This document shows positions 36,553 through 48,353 of a DNA stretch of 64,000 bases, one piece after another. The DNA lies in assembly GCA_012932865.1 (NCBI GenBank), contig SAXG01000005.1:496001-560000 (forward strand), given 5' to 3'. Position numbers and translations under genes: made by a program. The notes beneath the pieces were generated by a model. The model did no database searches. It was not told the DNA's origin and saw only the letters and a program-made list of their open reading frames with translations. Source of the DNA: Amylostereum areolatum. Lineage: Eukaryota > Basidiomycota > Agaricomycetes > Russulales > Stereaceae. Position 1 is the first letter of the stretch. Each line of letters begins with the position of its first letter.

Positions 36553-37560
36553 ATGCCACAGTCATTCGTACCTCCCAACCCAATCTCCTCTGTCCCGGGA
36601 TCCACTCCGCCAGCAGGCGTTGACGTCGTACCTCCACCATGGGATCTCAACGCGAGGATGTGGACTTTCCCCTTCAAACTATCGGAGTCGCTGTCGCCGG
36701 CTACAGGCGTTGACATCAATCCAAATAACACTCCAGACATCTTGCAGGGCCTGCCTGCGGGCTCGTACCCTCCCGGAGAGAAGGTGCACCCATCCGCGCT
36801 GTCGCCCATCGAAGGCAAACCACAACAATCGGGCGACAACGCTGCAATCATTATCGTGCGCTACGAGAGCACACCCGCGGGCCCGTACGACGAACTCATC
36901 ATGTCTGCATCGTTCAACAACCCGGAAACGAAGCAAGTCACTTCACGCATCACAAACATCTATGTGAGCACCGCCAACAGCGTTTGGAATGGTCGTCGCA
37001 ACTGGAGTAAGTATGAATCATCTAGTCGGGCACTTCACTGATCGTCTCCGCTGATTCTTTTCTGATCCTTAGACATCGCGAAATATCTCGCTCGTTTCGA
37101 GTTCGAGGACACCCCGGAGGGCTCCATCATGAGGGTCTTCCATCACGAGCGCTCACCGGAGCCTTTCTCCTCGAGCACGAAGCCGTTCTTCACTGCGCTC
37201 ATTAGAGAGTCAAGCCCCGCCGCACGTATTCCTCCCGAGGCCCTGGGCGGGAGCCAATCCCTCGTCCAACCTCCCCTCCTCGCGGGCCGTTGGCCAGATG
37301 GTCCGCTCGTCGAGATCGGTACTGATGACCCCGAGCATGGTCGCACAAACCCGTGGTTGGGATTGTCGAGCGAGCACAAAGGCGACTGGATCGTTAGTTA
37401 TATTGCGAGGGTTCCGGCTGAAAAGGGCGGCCTCGAAGGATTTGGTGATGGGATTGGATTCCCGATGGTCAAACCCGCCCCGGTTGGGGCAATGTTCATT
37501 GGTAGCATTGACTTCCCAGCGTCATATATATTGGACGGTGGGGAGAAGGCCACATCATGA
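36553..37560 (+). CDS. Acetoacetate-decarboxylase-like protein, copy 2
   Basis: Paralog of the gene at 32708-33667. One intron (37007-37072), at the same position as in copy 1, gives exactly 313 residues. Shared blocks: VPPPWDLNARMW, NPNNTPDILQGLPAGSYPP, AGPYDELIMSASFNNPETK, SVWNGRRNWNIAKYLARFEF (active-site region; Pro of the usual xPK motif is Ala here, Lys kept), STKPFFTALI, VEIGTDD and GGLEGFGDGIG. The linker after the intron differs most between the copies. Catalytic activity and substrate are unknown. Confidence 0.72.
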
Positions 37561-37699
37561 TGAAAGAAGCAAAGGATTGGAATGTCTCCAGAATGTGTAA
37601 ACTTAGGTTGGATATTCGTCCGTTCCCTACAAATGATATGTTTTGGTAACCTTGGCACAGAGAAGGATGGCACTCCAGCCAGATAGCTCGTCGCTCTAG

Positions 37700-39347
37700 C
37701 GACTGGTGAGTTGCCTTCGAGGGTAAAGTCAGCTAGACATTCTGGATCAAGCAGAACGACATACGGTATAGGTATAGAGAAATCGGGCTTCTCCCTGGAA
37801 AGGATCAAGTTTCGGTGTGTTCGAGACGCGCCGAGAGACCTGTGTGAGCCGTCAGACTTTAGAGAAACTTGATCCATGAGGCGGAATGTTTTACATTATA
37901 ACGGCTTCGTGGTGGAGAGCACGACGAAAGATGAGTCAAACGCATGTCTGAAGTGACGGCGACTACCACTCACTCCCAATCAACATACACAGCTAGAGCG
38001 AGGCGATAACATCAGCGGAATGTTACAATCTTTAGATAGATAAAATGGAACATACTAGCCATAGCCCTGCTAAGAGTAGTTGGTTGATGGTGTGAGCCTA
38101 GTGAGCTTATTACATCCACGAATAAACATACCATCAATGGGAAGGCTCAGCGTCGCCTGCTCGTGGGTAAAACAGGCGCGATTTAGTCATTGCAAGGGTG
38201 GGTTGAACATTCGCGCTTACTATAATCGGCAGCTCTGCGACAGCGCACAAAATGAGTCCGACGACCCCCTGCGCATCACTTTAGTCTTCCTACTTCAAAA
38301 AAACAGCTACGTCATGACGATACACACTTGTTGATAGAGTTTGCACCATAATCCGAAGTGCACCGCGTCCAACGATCTCCGTATGCGATATAGCATAAGA
38401 ACCAAGAGAACAGACTCTGTAACGAAAAGCGTGACGAAGATGGGCAAAAGATGATGCCTGATATCTTCATTTAAACAGCCTTGGGGGGATGTTTGTATCT
38501 GGAGAGCGTTCTCGTAAACTTGGATGAGACGAGGAGGGGCATCCGTGCATACCTTATAAACATCTACAACCAAAAAGCATTGAGTCATAATACCGGTAGG
38601 CATCGCCGCTATTGAACCATGCTCACGGTATGCGTCAACGGGAAAATTGGCCAGCCAGAGTATAACGCCCAGGGAAGTGATAATGGGATCACGTTCCCAG
38701 ATCGCTGTTCTGTCCAAAGAACGTCAGAAGTTGTGAACATACGAACAAGAGTGTACCCACAGTCGCAGAACAACAAAGAACATCCCACTGATAAGAGCAA
38801 GGACCCCGAAAATCTGACAAGAATCCAATCGAAACAGGTTTCGGATGACCCTCGTGGAAAACCCACCAGCGATACTGTAGATTCCTGGTTATAACAGCGT
38901 CAAACAGGTGGCCTGAACTTCGAGTCGTTTGAGCAAGTACCCAGCAAAGCACGTCGACTGAGCGAAGGTTGGGGGTTGTTGACAGCATGATCACGGTGGT
39001 AGCGACGACACACAGACGGTTGAACAAATAAACCTGTGTATGAGAGATTAATATGTAATGCTTGTATTTATGAGATGTAAAGAACTCGCCCAAAATGTCC
39101 AACGTCTGGGCCGACGTCCTCTCAAGATGCTCCAGTCAAAGTCTGCCGTGATGGCGACTTCCCATCTGATAAAGCAGTGTCAGCGTCTCCAGCTAGCGAA
39201 GGTCAGGTGAGAACTCACAGGATGATCCCACAGAAGATAGGAAGTAAACCGATAGATGAACCTGCTAGAGCTTCAGTACGTCTATTAGGGAACGTAGTGG
39301 AAAAGATTACGCGAGCCCTGGCTGACGTCTGTCCATTGCAGTGTCAT
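37700..39347 (-). CDS. Multi-pass membrane protein, paralog C (3' end unresolved)
   Basis: Same family as A and B. Exon 1 starts MTLQWTDVSQGS; exon 2 (39219-39261, 43 bases) codes SSIGLLPIFCGII; exon 3 opens WEVAITADFDWSILRGRR. Later exons: LFNRLCVVATTVIML (membrane), IFGVLALISGMFFVVLRLW (membrane), AIWERDPIITSLGVILWLAN (membrane), HHLLPIFVTLFVTESVLLVL (membrane), LWCKLYQQ joined to GVVGLILCAVAELPII. The C-terminal tail lies somewhere between 38050 and 37600, and I cannot fix its stop; an open frame there runs antisense into decarboxylase-like copy 2. A 24-base G run lies 26 bases before the start codon. Confidence 0.65.
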
Positions 39348-39373
39348 GATAACTTGGCCGCAACCTAGCCAAA

Positions 39374-39397
39374 GGGGGGGGGGGGGGGGGGGGGGGG
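39374..39397 (+). repeat. Homopolymer of 24 G
   Basis: Uninterrupted G run (C run on the coding strand of gene C), just upstream of that gene's start codon, probably in its 5' leader. Confidence 0.9.
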
Positions 39398-40466
39398 TGG
39401 AAGGATGTTGATCGTCTCTGTACTTGAACCGAGAATATGTAGCAGGTTGGAAGGAGAGAGACCCTACATGAAACGCGACCGACTCCGAACTCCGAACTCG
39501 TTAGGATTTCGATTATCAGTCTCACCAGACAGTTACCGCGGGAGTGCCTATTTGTAGTATGTAAAGCCACTACGGTTCCGTGTGATCGCTGGACGGTAGT
39601 CTGTAGCAAGGCGCGTGGGGAGGTAGAGCTGCGGTGGATCTTAGCTTCCACCCGCACATCGCAGCCACCACCTCATCAGAACTGAACCTACTGAACTCTG
39701 ATGAGTGCGATCGAACAGGCAGGAACAACCACGCACATCATGGTCATGTTAACATCACGTTATTCAACATCAGGCGGACTCCAAGAGGACGCATGCGTTT
39801 AGATGGTCTCACTTTTACTCTGAACACCTGGCTGATTGCTAAGGAAGAAGAGCTGAGGAATTCGGATGCAGGTGGCACTGGTAAGAACTCACTTGATTTG
39901 CGCGATTTTGTACCATATCATGTAGGCTAACATATTCCGAGCAACGATTCGGTTGGTTTCACACCACGCAGTGTAAACATCACGACTTTTCCACGAAAAA
40001 CCCTTGTTATATGTCCCGTAACGCCTGTACAGAAATACGTCAGGGTGATTTGAGATAACAAAACTGAGCCAACTACTCACACCACATGAGGAGGTTGGTC
40101 AGGTTTTGTACCTGGGGCGCGCCCGCATTACGATATGTACAGTAGCGATATGTACAGAGTATGTTCTAGAGGAAACAGATGATAGCAGAGTAGGGGACTG
40201 TGGTGCATGCGGGTTCGTAAAGTAGACGTGTGAGTGGATGAGAGTGAGGGAAGCCGTCAGTGGTAATGAGGTGGCCATAGCAATGAAGAATAGATAGTCG
40301 TCGCATCTCGTAAGAGGTCGTATCGGGTCATCTCAGGTCGTGGGTTAGAATTGCGTGGAGGATAGGGGACAGGGGATGGGGGATGATGTTTGGAAGATAT
40401 GATCAAGGTCGCACAGCAGATGGAGAACAAGAAGAAAGCATTGAGAGCGGGTGAATAAATTGGGGG
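39398..40466. other. Intergenic region
   Basis: About 1.1 kb. A minus-strand open frame at 39889-40080 is unlike anything I know and has no clear splice partner. No gene supported. Confidence 0.45.
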
Positions 40467-41002
40467 TCATGACTTGTTGATGACACTTTCGCTCTGTCCG
40501 CGTGGTCGACCTGAATCGACAGCGGGAGAGCGGCGCGATATTGACGAGTCGTCTTGCGCGCGTGAAAAGAAGTCGTCTTCTCCTTCATACGGCGATAGGC
40601 TGGAATTTATCTGCGAAGGTTGTCAACAAATGGTCCGACGAGGAAGAGTTCAAAAGACGGAATATAGAGCAGAGAGGGAGATACACAGGAGGGAGAAGGC
40701 GTCAGATAAACCAGGAATCGTGCACTCACCCATTGCCCAAGAACCTCCCCTAGTCGTGTTGCTTCCTCCACCGTAAAATGAACATCTGTTCCCTTTTCGG
40801 CATGGAGTTTGAGAAGCTCGCTAAGCGTCCTCTTCCCCTCCCCCCTAGTACCCGTCGCCGGATCATGCCCCATGTCCTCGCTGATGCCGCGTCCGTGTGA
40901 GGGAAAGGCCACGCGTGCTGAACCGATGAGGTTCCGATCGATGTCGGCGTCGGAGCGGTCCCAGTCTTCTGGTGGCTGCGACGAACGCGATGGGTCGGAC
41001 AT
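40467..41002 (-). CDS. Small conserved protein of unknown function
   Basis: Two exons (intron 40611-40729) close exactly to 138 residues. Hydrophilic and acidic, with no signal or membrane segment. The middle part TLSELLKLHAEKGTDVHFT then EEATRLGEVLGQWINSS looks like a folded helical pair; the end is rich in Asp/Ser (EGEDDFFSRAQDDSS) and probably disordered. The exact frame closure and strong amphipathic pattern support a real gene. No domain name recognised. Neighbour of Lys2, same strand, 0.5 kb downstream. Confidence 0.7.
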
Positions 41003-41516
41003 TGGGGAAAGAATCGAGGCGACGGGGAATAATGACGACGGATGTAAACCGGGAGGGTGGCCTCAGACGAGGCGAATGGAGCGGTGCTTCGTGGCTGCTG
41101 TAGTTACGGCAGCAAATTCGGTATGCGCTGTTCCGGTTAGAACGCGATGTGTGATGTATGAAGTCCCTGGGCGACGAGAAAGTGTTGGAAGAGACGAGAC
41201 GACTTCGGAGCGCGAGTTGCAAAACTGGTCTGCGATGGGTCCGTGTGACGGTACGTGACTCAATCAACGAACGCGCGATTCACACGAGGCACGTGGCTCC
41301 CCCCCTAAAATCAAACGATGCATCCTGCCAAGTGCCGGGATATCTTACTGTATGTACTTACTTACTGTCAACTGATAGCTATCCTACGAAAGATACCTTC
41401 TGGGGTCCACTCATAGATATGCAACGCCATACTGGCTCGTTCGGAGTAAGGAATCGTATTATACACTAAATATGGCTACATTGATTCTACATTGAACATC
41501 ATACCATACCATTTCC

Positions 41517-44500
41517 TCACGCCCCGCTTCTTCCAACTGCTTTGGCCAGCGAGCCCTCTCCAAGGTCAGGGAGCGGCTCTCCAGCTCCCGTCGGTCGTGG
41601 CAAGAACTCAGCCTGAACAAGCCACGCCAGATACTTGCCCATGACCGCATCTGAAACCGTCATTGCACTCTCTCCCGTATGCGCCTGCAAAATTGCCCTC
41701 ATATTCGCATCATCGAGCCCCGGAGCCTTGGTGCTGGTGGGTAGGTCATCCAGTACGAAGTGCAGGAGGGGGAACAGCGCATTATCCTGCACATCCATGA
41801 CGTGTTGCTCCAGCTTCCGCCGCCAGATAACGTATTCGCATTGCTCCGTAGGGAAACCATAACGCTGCAAGGACGAGAAGATGTCGTTGAAGGAAGGAAG
41901 TGGATTGGCTTGGACGTGTGCGACCGTCATCAAGGCATCTGGCAGGGGCGCGATGGCCGCGAGTGCGGTGCAGTGGGCAACATGATCCACGGGCACCATA
42001 TTAACGGTGTTGTTGATGTCGGGGACGAGGCCTAGCTGAATACATCCCTTGACGAGACGCCAGATGAAGTCGTCCGTGTTTGTTACTGTGAGCAACATGA
42101 TCAGATATAACCATACAGTCACTAGACAAAGACAAACCTGCGGTCTGCGAGTCACCCACGACGTAGCCTGGTCGAATGATATGCCCACGAAGGCCCCTCT
42201 TCCCAGCCTCAAACAAGAGTTTTTCGGATACCCATTTAGACTGTCCGTAACCAGTCTTGAGTGTATTCCTAGCTCCCTCGAGGTCATCACTCTCTGGCAC
42301 GCCCGCTGACAGAGAATCCGACAGTCGAACGTAGTGATCTGTATCAATGGCCGAGGTCGATGACACGAATGTCAGAGCTTTCTGCTTTCCAGTCGAGGCG
42401 AGCTCGATGGCAGTCAGCGTTCCCAGGACGTTGACCGATCTCAGGCGCTCGTATGGGTAAACCCAGTGTACCTATCAAGATTTGGTTCAGTATACCGTCC
42501 TGCAGTCCAAAGTCATGGACGCTATTCACCAAGGCGCCGTTGTGAAGGACCACGTCGGCCTCTTTTGCAACTCGTTCCCAAGAAGCCGTATCTAAACCAA
42601 ATTGCTCCTGATCCAGGTCTCCCCGCACAACCTCCAGTCTTGCGTCCGCCACCCAATTCTCATCCCACACTCCGCGATCGCTAGCGCTCTGCTTCAGCCT
42701 ATCCAGCGCCTTCTCCGCGCTGGGGGCTCGGACGAGGCAGACGACCTTCTGCACTTGTTCGCGAACGAGGAGATCACGTAGGATGAATGCGCCCAAAAAC
42801 CCGGTGGCACCTGTGAGGAAAACCGTGACAGGAGAACTTGACAGATCGCGAGGGAGCGGTGGATACGACCCCCGAAGCTTGGCGGTGAGCTTTTCAAGGT
42901 CGCTGCCATAGTCCGACGACCTTGTAGATGCAGCCTGGGGTGTGCTGTTCGTAACAGGAGAAGTAAGCCCCAGGTCGGCATTGCGAAGTGCATCGACTTC
43001 TGATGCGAGGCCTGCGATAGTAGGCTGGTCGAAGATGAGGCCCAAAGGCGCATCGATGACGAACGCCTTCCTGATCTCGAAAATCAGTCGGGTGGCCAAA
43101 ATGGAGTGCCCTCCGAGGTCGAAGAAGCTCTCGTCGAGGGGAATGGGCATTGGGGCGTTGGGGAGGATCTTGAACCAGATGTCCCGCATGGTCTCCTCGA
43201 CGGGTGTTGCTTTGCGGGCATCTGTTGTATGCCGTGGCTCGACGGCCGCTGCCTGGGCGGTATCAGGGAACGGAAGTGCAGGCTTGTCAATCTTGCCGTT
43301 AGGGTTGAGTGGCATGCGCTTCAAAGGAACGAACACTATGGAAAAAGGTCAAAATTCATCGAAGAAGTCGGTGAGACACACATACGGGTAGGAACACTGT
43401 AACTAGGTAATTTTTTCTTGAGATGCTCACGGATATCTTTAATGAGCCGCCTGTACTTCTTGATCCCTTCCGCCACATCACCCTCGTCGGGGATGTCGCT
43501 CATGTATCCCGCGAGCTCGGGCGTATCCAAAGGCACGAAGTAGCTGACCAGGATCTTCTCCTCGTCCTTATCACGCCGTACGAGGGTGACGTTCTCCCTG
43601 ACCAGCGGGTGCTGGCTGAGATGCGTGTCGATTTCGCCCAGCTCGATACGGAAGCCACGGATCTTAACCTGATCATCTGCACGTCCGGTGCACTCCACGA
43701 TACCGTCAGGCATGTATCGACCTAGGTCGCCGGAGCGGTACATGCGATCGCGAATGCCCTTCCAGAACTGGGCCTCGGGTCCTGGTTCGCCGCTGGGAGG
43801 ATGAAGGAGGGTGTCCTCTCGAGGAGATGCGCCCGCAGAGAACCAATTTGTGACGAACTTCTCGGCGGTTGCATCGGGATCCGAATAGCCTTCTGCCAGC
43901 CCTCCAGAACGAACATAGATTTCGCCCACTTCTCCTACGGCGCAGGGAACGTTGCGGTCGTTGCGGTTCACGACCAACAGTTGGACGTCAATCATACCCT
44001 CGCCGGCTGGCATGATGTCCTTTTGGGTGGCAAGAAACGTGCGGTCCTCAGCCACGCTCGGAATCTCAAAATAGGAGACCGCACGCTGTGTCTCCGTCGT
44101 GCCGTACATGTTGATGATATTGACGTTGGAGGCGAGGGCTTGCAAGCGCGTGCAATCACGCTTCGTTAGGACATCGCCGACGAAGAAAGCATTACGGAGG
44201 GAGGGGATAGCGCGGGTTGCCTGGGCGGACAGGAGCTGGCCCATAGCGGGTGTAAGATGGGTGACCGTCACTTCACTGTCAGCCATCCATTCCGCTAGGC
44301 GACCTGGAGTGCCGATATCGTCCGCAGTTGGGACGTGAAGCTGAGCGCCGAAAAACAGAGGTGTAAACACTGAAGGGAAAGGTAAACAACCAGTCTACTT
44401 AGGTTAAGTTGAAGGACTTACTGTCTCTTTGAATGGGATCGTGCGCGATTCCGCTCAACATCGTAAACTTCGAATGTTCACCGAGGTTGAAGCGCTCGCC

Positions 44501-46013
44501 CATCCAAGGGAAAAAATGTGTGAGACTGTAATGTCTGCCCTTCACACCTTTTGGAATGCCAGTACTGCCACTGGTGAAGGACAACGTGCCAACGCTATCA
44601 GGTCCGAGGGGAACTGCAGGGTCTATGTCCCCAAGCGAAACTTGCGGTTGCAGCACATCTTCTCCACCGGCTCCAGGTCCACCAACAATACTTCCGTCCG
44701 GAAGCAATTCCAGCGCGGGAACTTCGACGCATACATTGAGTTCGGTAGAGGTGAATTCTCGGACGGTCGGGCTGATGGTGCCTGCACCTTTCAAAACAAC
44801 CAGACCGCGAGGCTGAGCGACTCGAAGGTACACAGTCTGACGCGATGGTGGATACGCAGGATCTGCTCAGAGTTGGAGTCACTATTTCGTCTAGAAAACG
44901 GCGTCGATACATACCGATGACGGAAAAGGTGGCTCCTGCCTTGAGGACGGCCATGACGGCGACGACAAGGTCGACACTGCGATGCGCATACACCATCACA
45001 ACATCCTCTCGCTGCACCCCACCTTTCAAAAGGTGATGCGCAAGCACATTAGATGCCCTCCGGATAACACCATACGAAAATGTACGCCGCTCCTGCGGCT
45101 CGTTCAGACCTGCAGCGGGTATACTCTGAATGACACACGGCCTATCTGGCCAGCGTTGCGCGTTCCGCGAGAAAACGTCCGGGATTGCGCCCTTGAAGTC
45201 GCACCAGTTGAGGTGGGCGGTAGGGTCAGGAAGCTTGGAACGTTGCTCGGGGGTGAGCAGCGGGACGGCGCCAACGGGGGACAGCGGGTTGGACGCGGCC
45301 TTGCGAAGGAAGACGGAGAGCTGTTCCACAATGTGCGCTATACGCGCCGATGTAAAAAGGAGAGAGTTGTAGATGATCCTCAGAGATATTTTGGGGGCGA
45401 GTGATGCGTGGGTAGATGCGGGCGGTCGAGTCACGAATATGGTGAGATCGGAGGTGAGGCTCGTTGACCGGATGAAGTGCTCCTCCTTCTGGTCTGTCTC
45501 GTCCAAAAATCGAACGCGGAAAAGAGGCCGAGATCTCTCGACGGTGTCGTCCTTGTCCTTGCCTAGCGCCCGCAGGATGGTCTCGTACGGGACTGCATCC
45601 GCCTCTGCCTCTCGCTCAACTTGCTGCACCTTCCTGACCACGGCCCAGAAAGGATCGGTAGGGTCGACAGATAGCCTGAGGACGAGGGGATCGCGCGAAG
45701 ACGCGGACGACGAACCGATGACAAGATCTGTGTCGCCCGTGTAGCGATGGAGAAGGACGGAGAATGCAGCCAGGAGGAGATGAAAAGGCGATGGGCCCGG
45801 CGCTGGATTTGCATCGTCATCTTCGTCGTCTCCATTCTCGCTGTAAAGTGCGAGCTTGAGCAGACGCAATGATGTTTGCTCTGAGAGTTCTGTCGAATGC
45901 GCAGCCTCGACGACGCGTTGTCCGCCTGCCGGTCTGGGGTAATCTGTGGGAAGAGATATTGAAGGCAAATTTTGTAGACGGGAAACGACCCTCTGCAGAG
46001 CGTCCGACGCCAT
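41517..46013 (-). CDS. LYS2: L-2-aminoadipate reductase (large subunit, NRPS-like)
   Basis: Reduces alpha-aminoadipate to its semialdehyde, a key step of fungal lysine synthesis. Domain order as in Lys2: N-terminal condensation-like region ([21 protein letters not shown]), adenylation domain ([51 protein letters not shown]), carrier domain ([18 protein letters not shown]; Ser carries phosphopantetheine) and a thioester-reductase domain ([19 protein letters not shown] for [14 protein letters not shown] catalytic Tyr/Lys; [13 protein letters not shown]). Start [10 protein letters not shown], stop after AVGRSGA. At least five introns, for example near 44870-44920 and 43336-43400. Full family length, about 1,400 residues. 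It needs a phosphopantetheinyl transferase (Lys5 type), not in the window. Confidence 0.96.
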
Positions 46014-46151
46014 TTTTGAACAGCGTATCCTTGTGTAAGAAGATTGGAGTGGAGGAAATTATTCTGAAGTACGGCGAGAACTGAGCGAAGAAACCCAATC
46101 GGCCGGACAGTCCGAACAGCCCGATTTGTTCCCGATGGCTCCAAACTTGAG

Positions 46152-46178
46152 TGACTCCTCGTGCACGTGAATCACGTG
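46152..46178 (-). promoter_or_regulatory. Paired CACGTG boxes and a TGACTC element upstream of LYS2
   Basis: Two CACGTG palindromes at 46164-46169 and 46173-46178 and a TGACTC at 46152-46157 lie 140-165 bases before the LYS2 start. TGACTC is the core of the Gcn4/CPC1 amino-acid-starvation element; CACGTG binds bHLH factors. Motifs are seen; regulation is inferred. Confidence 0.5.
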
Positions 46179-47490
46179 ATCGCGTTCAATGTCGAAAGAA
46201 CGCGACTTTCGGGGCTAACCAGGGCGGAAAGGCAATATTTGCGTGGGACTACCTCCACCCAGCAATGCTCAGTCTCCATTCTACCAGCTTTGAGGTCGGT
46301 AATGTACAGCCAGTTTTAAAGTAGACAAAATAAACGTCTCCAGTCAGTTTGCAGTCACTAGCGAGTTGACACTGACATGCCCAACTTGAACCCCCGATAA
46401 CAGAGGATAAGGTATCGAGAAGCAAACATCCGATGTCGATGGACCGTGGGCACTGGGCGGTAGTCGCAAGGCGCCCCCAGCCTCGGCACATCTCTGGACA
46501 CCTACTTGCTATAGTCACAGGCGTCTCCCCGATAGACGCTTGTTCTCCTGCACCCGTGGTCCTGTTTTCATACATAGAATTCATGGGTACTTCCTGGCGA
46601 CTCCGCGCTTCCTCGCCTCCTCGGACGAGAGGACAACAATCTTCTGGCGACGTAATTAAGGAGTCCGCGATCCCCTCAGGTCTCAGCTTTCCAACCGTGA
46701 GACAGCCAGCCCTTTCGCCATGCAGGGTGCATCATGGCGCCCGGGTGCTTGGTCTGAGAGAAGCCCTCACCACCGTGTGCCTTGCGAAAGCATCGACGCG
46801 ACAAGTCATACCGAATGGTGGTTGATGTTCCAGTGATGAAATCCCCCGATTTCGCGGGTCTCTACCGCGAGATGAAAGTGCGAATGTATGCCAAACGCAG
46901 ATTGTGAAGGAAAGCGCAGACGAGAGTGCAAAGGAAAAGGAGCGCTCTTCCCAGTCATCACATCTCGCGCAAACCTTATCTTACATAAGCTTGGACCTTG
47001 ACCTTTTTTTACCTCCGCACGACGATTATCGTCACCGGTGACGCGGCGGGATCACAGGAAAAATACCAGGACTAAGTTGTAAGGTACTTGAGGATACTTA
47101 GATGCGTGCTTGTCGCGAGCGCTGCAAGTGGAGTGAACCCGATAAGAAGTCCACTGGAACACGGCACAAACGGAGGTGAGCACGCGATGTAACGCGATAT
47201 GAATCGGAGTGGGTCTATGGGCCCGCATGCGAGGTGACATGGCGCATAGACGTGGGCTTGTGGTTCTGGCCGGCCCAATAATAATACATGTCATCTACCT
47301 GGGACGTTCGTCCTGGCTATGTGCTAACTGCCACCCTCTCCCCTGCCCCCTCTCCCCGTACGTCCAACAAAAAACACAACCACCAGCTCACCTCACCGCC
47401 CACCTCTTCCAAGCCAAGGTTCAGTCTGTTCACCAGAGCCACCATCCGCGGCGGTGGGGAAGAGGGGGTGATCCGTGAGGACACGAGCTT
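46179..47490. other. Intergenic region between LYS2 and YPD1
   Basis: 1.3 kb. Open frames at 46433-46825 (+) and 47052-47294 (-) have no recognisable domain and no splice partners. Nothing else identified. Confidence 0.45.
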
Positions 47491-48353
47491 TCAGCCGTCG
47501 AGATCGGGTATACCGCCCTTATCCTCGTACCACTTCTTAAGCCAGCGCTCAGCTATAGCATATTCTTCCTTAACGACCGCGAGGGTCGGCTCGATCTTGT
47601 CGAGAGCCTCGGAAGGAGTGAGGTCCACCCTTGCAACTTCATCGCGGAGCTTGCCGTAGTTCTGGATCTTCTCGCACGACGCTTGGACTTTGTAGAGTCC
47701 GAGAGCGGCGGAGGAGCCCTTAAGGAAGTGGCCGAGCTCGCGTAGGCGATCGAGGTTAGACGATGCGCTGGATGAGACGAGGTGAGCATGGGCGCGATCT
47801 CGGGACGATCGGTTTGTGGAGGTGCGGCGGTGCGGGGGTACAGAGTCGCGTGCGGTCAGAGGAAGATGGACGTGATACGCACTATGCCTCATCCATGTCG
47901 TCAAACGTGGTTTGCGCCTGCGAGAAATACGCGCCGGCCATTCCTGCTGAGAACTCATATGTCCCGTCTTCGTCGAGCTCAAGGATTTGAGAAAATGTCT
48001 CGAAATCGACGATGTCGGCCGTTGACGGGTCCTGCGCGGTCTGAACAATTATAAAAAGAGAGGGGCCGGTAGAGAGATAGCAGACCGACCTCTTCCGCGG
48101 TCGGTTTGGGTGTTGGTGCCGGTGTGGAAGCGGCCAAGTCGGATGGGGCGGTCGAGGCGGGGGGAGCGGGGGATTCGGAGGTCGGCGATGGTGGCGATGG
48201 AGAAGGAGATTTGGGGGGCGCAGGATGAGATTTGACTGGCGGCGCGGGCGCGGTCTCGGGCACAACGGAGGGGGCGCGAGAAGGACGAGAAGGAGAAGCC
48301 GTCGAATGGGGAGGCACGCTTGGACCTGGAGAGGCTGGTGCGGTGGACGCCAT
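47491..48353 (-). CDS. YPD1: Histidine-containing phosphotransfer protein (Ypd1 type)
   Basis: Intermediate in the fungal multistep phosphorelay, passing phosphate from hybrid sensor kinases to the response regulators Ssk1 and Skn7 (osmotic and oxidative stress). Three exons (introns 48041-48089 and 47768-47882) close exactly to 232 residues. Residues 1 to about 90 are almost entirely Pro, Ser, Ala and Thr. The HPt part begins DIVDFETFSQILELDEDG and has ELGHFLKGSSAALGLYKV, with the phosphorylated His followed by the KGSSA motif, then NYGKLRDEV and a C-terminal helix ending WYEDKGGIPDLDG. The core length matches yeast Ypd1; the Pro-rich leader does not. Confidence 0.92.

Noticed and set aside
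46433..46825. Plus-strand frame of 130 residues upstream of LYS2
   Set aside because: No domain, no splice partners and unbiased composition; treated as chance.
47052..47294. Minus-strand frame near 47.1 kb with a hydrophobic stretch
   Set aside because: No recognisable family or join to a neighbour; could be real but cannot be supported.
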